This document shows, one piece after another, positions 7,125 to 8,235 of a DNA stretch of 8,235 nucleotides (positions are counted from its first letter, which is position 1; each line of letters begins with the position of its first letter). Where the stretch lies: the NCBI GenBank assembly GCA_902797555.1, contig CADBTM010000183.1:1-8235 (forward strand), given 5' to 3'. The notes under the pieces were generated by a model. It worked only from the letters and a program-made list of their open reading frames with translations, ran no database searches and was not told the DNA's origin. Source of the DNA: Oscillospiraceae bacterium (GTDB lineage: Bacteria > Bacillota > Clostridia > Oscillospirales > Butyricicoccaceae). The position numbers and the translations under genes are program-made.

Positions 7125-7153
7125 TTGACAAATCGGATTCGGATGCGTATAAT
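7125..7153 (+). promoter_or_regulatory. Full-consensus sigma-A (sigma-70) promoter of rpsU
   Basis: TTGACA at 7125-7130 and TATAAT at 7148-7153 are separated by exactly 17 bases, a perfect match to the housekeeping consensus. The predicted transcription start is near 7160. The promoter begins five bases after the leuS stop and lies in an AT-richer stretch, as expected. It would make rpsU strongly transcribed and independent of the upstream operon. Confidence 0.9.
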
Positions 7154-7160
7154 AATCCTG

Positions 7161-7178
7161 TGATGTTATCTGACATCA
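7161..7178. promoter_or_regulatory. Small dyad at the predicted rpsU transcription start
   Basis: TGATGT (7161-7166) and ACATCA (7173-7178) are exact inverted repeats around a six-base centre, with G-T pairs possible just outside and inside. It starts at about +1 to +2 of the predicted transcript. It could be an operator for a dimeric regulator or a weak 5' stem on the mRNA. Six base pairs is short, so chance is possible. Confidence 0.4.
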
Positions 7179-7193
7179 TGGCGTTGTTATAAT

Positions 7194-7203
7194 GGAGGGA
7201 GGG
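7194..7203 (+). promoter_or_regulatory. Tandem Shine-Dalgarno of rpsU
   Basis: GGAGG at 7194-7198 and GGAGGG at 7198-7203 overlap in a GGAGGGAGGG run. The second lies seven bases from the ATG at 7211 and is the better placed of the two. The doubling suits a very highly expressed ribosomal protein gene. Confidence 0.75.
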
Positions 7204-7210
7204 AAGAAAA

Positions 7211-7393
7211 ATGTCTGAGATCCGCGTGAAACCGGATGAGTCTTTGGACAACGCGCTGCGCCGTTTTAAGCGTTCCTGCGCCAAGTCCGGTGTACTTTCT
7301 GAACTCCGCAAACGTGAGTGCTACGAAAGTCCCAGCGTCAAGCGTCGCAAAAAGAGCGAAGCTGCTCGCGCAAAGAAAAAGATGTATCGCTGA
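7211..7393 (+). CDS. rpsU: Small ribosomal subunit protein bS21
   Basis: bS21 is a small basic protein of the 30S platform near the 3' end of 16S rRNA and assists initiation. The 60-residue product is typical in length and very rich in Arg and Lys. It has the family pattern of an N-terminal strand (SEIRVKPDESLDNALRRFKR) followed by a helix (GVLSELRKRECYESPSVKRRKK) and a basic tail ending KKKMYR. Codons lean to CGT, TCT, GAA and GGT in places, unlike the GC-ending codons of neighbouring genes, as expected for a highly expressed gene. It has its own consensus promoter and a strong terminator, so it appears monocistronic. In Bacillus subtilis rpsU is followed by yqeY; that partner is absent here. 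Confidence 0.97.
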   Translation: MSEIRVKPDESLDNALRRFKRSCAKSGVLSELRKRECYESPSVKRRKKSEAARAKKKMYR

Positions 7394-7406
7394 GCGATGA
7401 TTTTTC

Positions 7407-7437
7407 GATACCGCGGAACCTTCCGCGGTATCTTTTT
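7407..7437 (+). terminator. Rho-independent terminator after rpsU
   Basis: GATACCGCGGAA (7407-7418) pairs perfectly with TTCCGCGGTATC (7421-7432), followed by TTTTT (7433-7437). This is a GC-rich stem of about 11 usable pairs with a tight loop. It begins 14 bases after the rpsU stop and should end most rpsU transcripts before the downstream membrane-protein gene. Confidence 0.92.
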
Positions 7438-7463
7438 ACATCCCTCTCCAGAAAGGGGCGCGT

Positions 7464-8042
7464 ATGAAAAAAGTATTTTTGGGCGCTGTGCTCATCTCCG
7501 GTGAGATCATCTATGTGCTGCTGATGGTGGTGCTCTCCCTGCTGGCGGGCACGGGAACGCTTTCGGCGATCACCTTTACCGTGATGACACTGGCACTCCA
7601 GCTGATCACCGCCTTGGGCTATTATCTGATGTGCGTCGGCGCGGGCAGCCTGCCCCAGACCAACAACTGGGAGTGGGTGGGCAAGATCGCCAAGATCATG
7701 TGCGGCATCACAGTTGCCGTCGGCGTGGTGCAGGCGCTGCAGCTCTCGCTGCCCTCTGTGGTGAACACCATTCTGACCTTTGTCACCAGCTGGGGCAATT
7801 TCCTCGTCATTTATCTCACCGTGCTGGGCGTGCGGGATCTGCAATATTCCGCCCGTACCGATCTGGGCGCAGACAAGCTTTACAAGATCTTTCTGGCCTA
7901 TGTGATTCTCGGTCTGGTAAGCAGCCTGATCAATCTTCCTCTGATCGGTTTGGTGGAGCTGGCCGCCTATGTGGTGGTTCTGGTGCTGCTGGGAAAAGCT
8001 GCAAAAAAGTACGAGGATCGGTATCAGGACAGGATGTTCTGA
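7464..8042 (+). CDS. Multi-pass membrane protein of unknown function
   Basis: I do not recognise this 192-residue protein. It is strongly hydrophobic, with five or six likely membrane-spanning helices at roughly residues 5-27, 34-60, 75-95, 98-122, 142-159 and 161-178. Short polar loops separate them, for example SLPQTNNWEWVGK (62-74) and RDLQYSARTDLGADKLYK (124-141). The C-terminal tail is charged (KAAKKYEDRYQDRMF). It starts with positively charged MKK and has no cleavable-signal look. No catalytic motif, transporter signature or metal site is evident. The ATG has AAAGGGG five bases upstream. Base use matches the neighbouring housekeeping genes, so recent transfer is not suggested. It lies between two terminators and I see no clear promoter in the 70 bases before it, so expression may depend on read-through from rpsU or on a promoter I cannot identify. 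Confidence 0.82.
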   Translation: MKKVFLGAVLISGEIIYVLLMVVLSLLAGTGTLSAITFTVMTLALQLITALGYYLMCVGAGSLPQTNNWEWVGKIAKIMCGITVAVGVVQALQLSLPSVVNTILTFVTSWGNFLVIYLTVLGVRDLQYSARTDLGADKLYKIFLAYVILGLVSSLINLPLIGLVELAAYVVVLVLLGKAAKKYEDRYQDRMF

Positions 8043-8053
8043 CAAATCCGGAT

Positions 8054-8087
8054 AAAAAAAGAACCGCCGTATGGCGGTTCTTTTTTT
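8054..8087. terminator. Bidirectional rho-independent terminator between convergent genes
   Basis: AAAAAAA (8054-8060) and GAACCGCC (8061-8068) pair with GGCGGTTC (8073-8080) and TTTTTTT (8081-8087) around a GTAT loop. An eight-pair GC-rich core is flanked by seven A-T pairs. The stem has a T-run on both strands, so it can end transcripts from the membrane-protein gene and from the convergent minus-strand gene. Confidence 0.93.
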
Positions 8088-8094
8088 CTGTGTT

Positions 8095-8235
8095 TCAGTT
8101 GTCCGAGATGAGGATCACGTCACAGAGGAACCCGTCGGGAATGCGGTTTTTGGTGGAGGCATACAGCCCCACGCGGCAGCCGGTTTCCCGGATGGCTTCC
8201 TCCAGCACGGCGGGATCGGCCCCCGACGCGGTCTG
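8095..8235 (-). CDS. C-terminal end of an unrecognised protein (start outside window)
   Basis: On the minus strand an open frame enters at 8235 and ends with TGA at 8097-8095, giving the last 46 residues of a protein. The visible part includes DPAVLEEAIRETGCRVGLYA, then STKNRIPDGFLCDVILISDN. It has the feel of a helix followed by two short strands of an alpha/beta protein. I cannot assign a family from so little. That it is a real gene is supported by GC-rich third codon positions, by a stop placed seven bases from the shared bidirectional terminator, and by the absence of a plausible plus-strand gene here. No function is proposed. Confidence 0.65.
   Translation of the reverse strand, partial: QTASGADPAVLEEAIRETGCRVGLYASTKNRIPDGFLCDVILISDN

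Noticed and set aside
7121..7192. A 23-codon ORF directly after the leuS stop (MLDKSDSDAY...), with a nested 9-codon ORF from 7163
   Set aside because: No ribosome binding site, and the longer one contains the rpsU -35 and -10 elements. The nested ORF would start about three bases from the transcript end. Probably chance.
7185..7193. A second extended -10 like sequence (TGTTATAAT) upstream of rpsU
   Set aside because: There is no -35 at suitable spacing, and a start near 7200 would cut into the Shine-Dalgarno sequence. The promoter at 7125-7153 explains expression far better.

Overview
The window reads as chromosomal housekeeping DNA from a GC-rich Firmicute, most likely a gut-type clostridium of the Oscillospiraceae/Ruminococcaceae kind. 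This rests on gene content and order (smc-ftsY, then rph-rdgB, then yhbY-nadD-yqeK-rsfS-leuS, then rpsU), on strong AAGGAGG-type ribosome binding sites, and on protein motifs that match Bacillus/Clostridium versions of these families. The genus-level placement is inference. I see no mobile elements, CRISPR arrays, tRNA or rRNA genes, and no sign of recent transfer.

Layout. Positions 1-7120 form one tightly packed plus-strand gene train with gaps of 0-21 bases. It holds the C-terminal end of the chromosome-condensation ATPase Smc, the SRP receptor FtsY, RNase PH, the RdgB/HAM1 house-cleaning nucleotidase, a YhbY-type CRM RNA-binding protein, one long open frame carrying NadD + YqeK + RsfS domains, and leucyl-tRNA synthetase. 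Between leuS and rpsU is a full-consensus sigma-A promoter (TTGACA-17 bp-TATAAT) with a small dyad at the predicted start. rpsU (bS21) is therefore its own short transcription unit, closed by a strong hairpin terminator. A membrane protein of unknown function follows (7464-8042). A near-perfect bidirectional terminator then separates it from the 3' end of an unrecognised minus-strand gene that runs off the window.

How the genes fit together. The train groups ribosome and RNA work (RNase PH, YhbY, RsfS, LeuRS, bS21) with nucleotide and NAD metabolism (RdgB, NadD, YqeK) and chromosome/membrane biogenesis (Smc, FtsY). This is a conserved Firmicutes neighbourhood rather than an accessory island.

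The most unusual thing is at 3166-4692. nadD, yqeK and rsfS, normally separate adjacent genes, are in the same frame with no stop codon between them. A predicted 508-residue NadD-YqeK-RsfS protein results. An excellent Shine-Dalgarno sequence and ATG inside the frame (4309-4326) could also give free 122-residue RsfS. Second is a leucyl-tRNA synthetase with divergent signatures: KMGKR in place of KMSKS, and TTCIET in place of TTRPDT in the editing pocket. I found no clearly new multi-gene system; these are the points worth checking.
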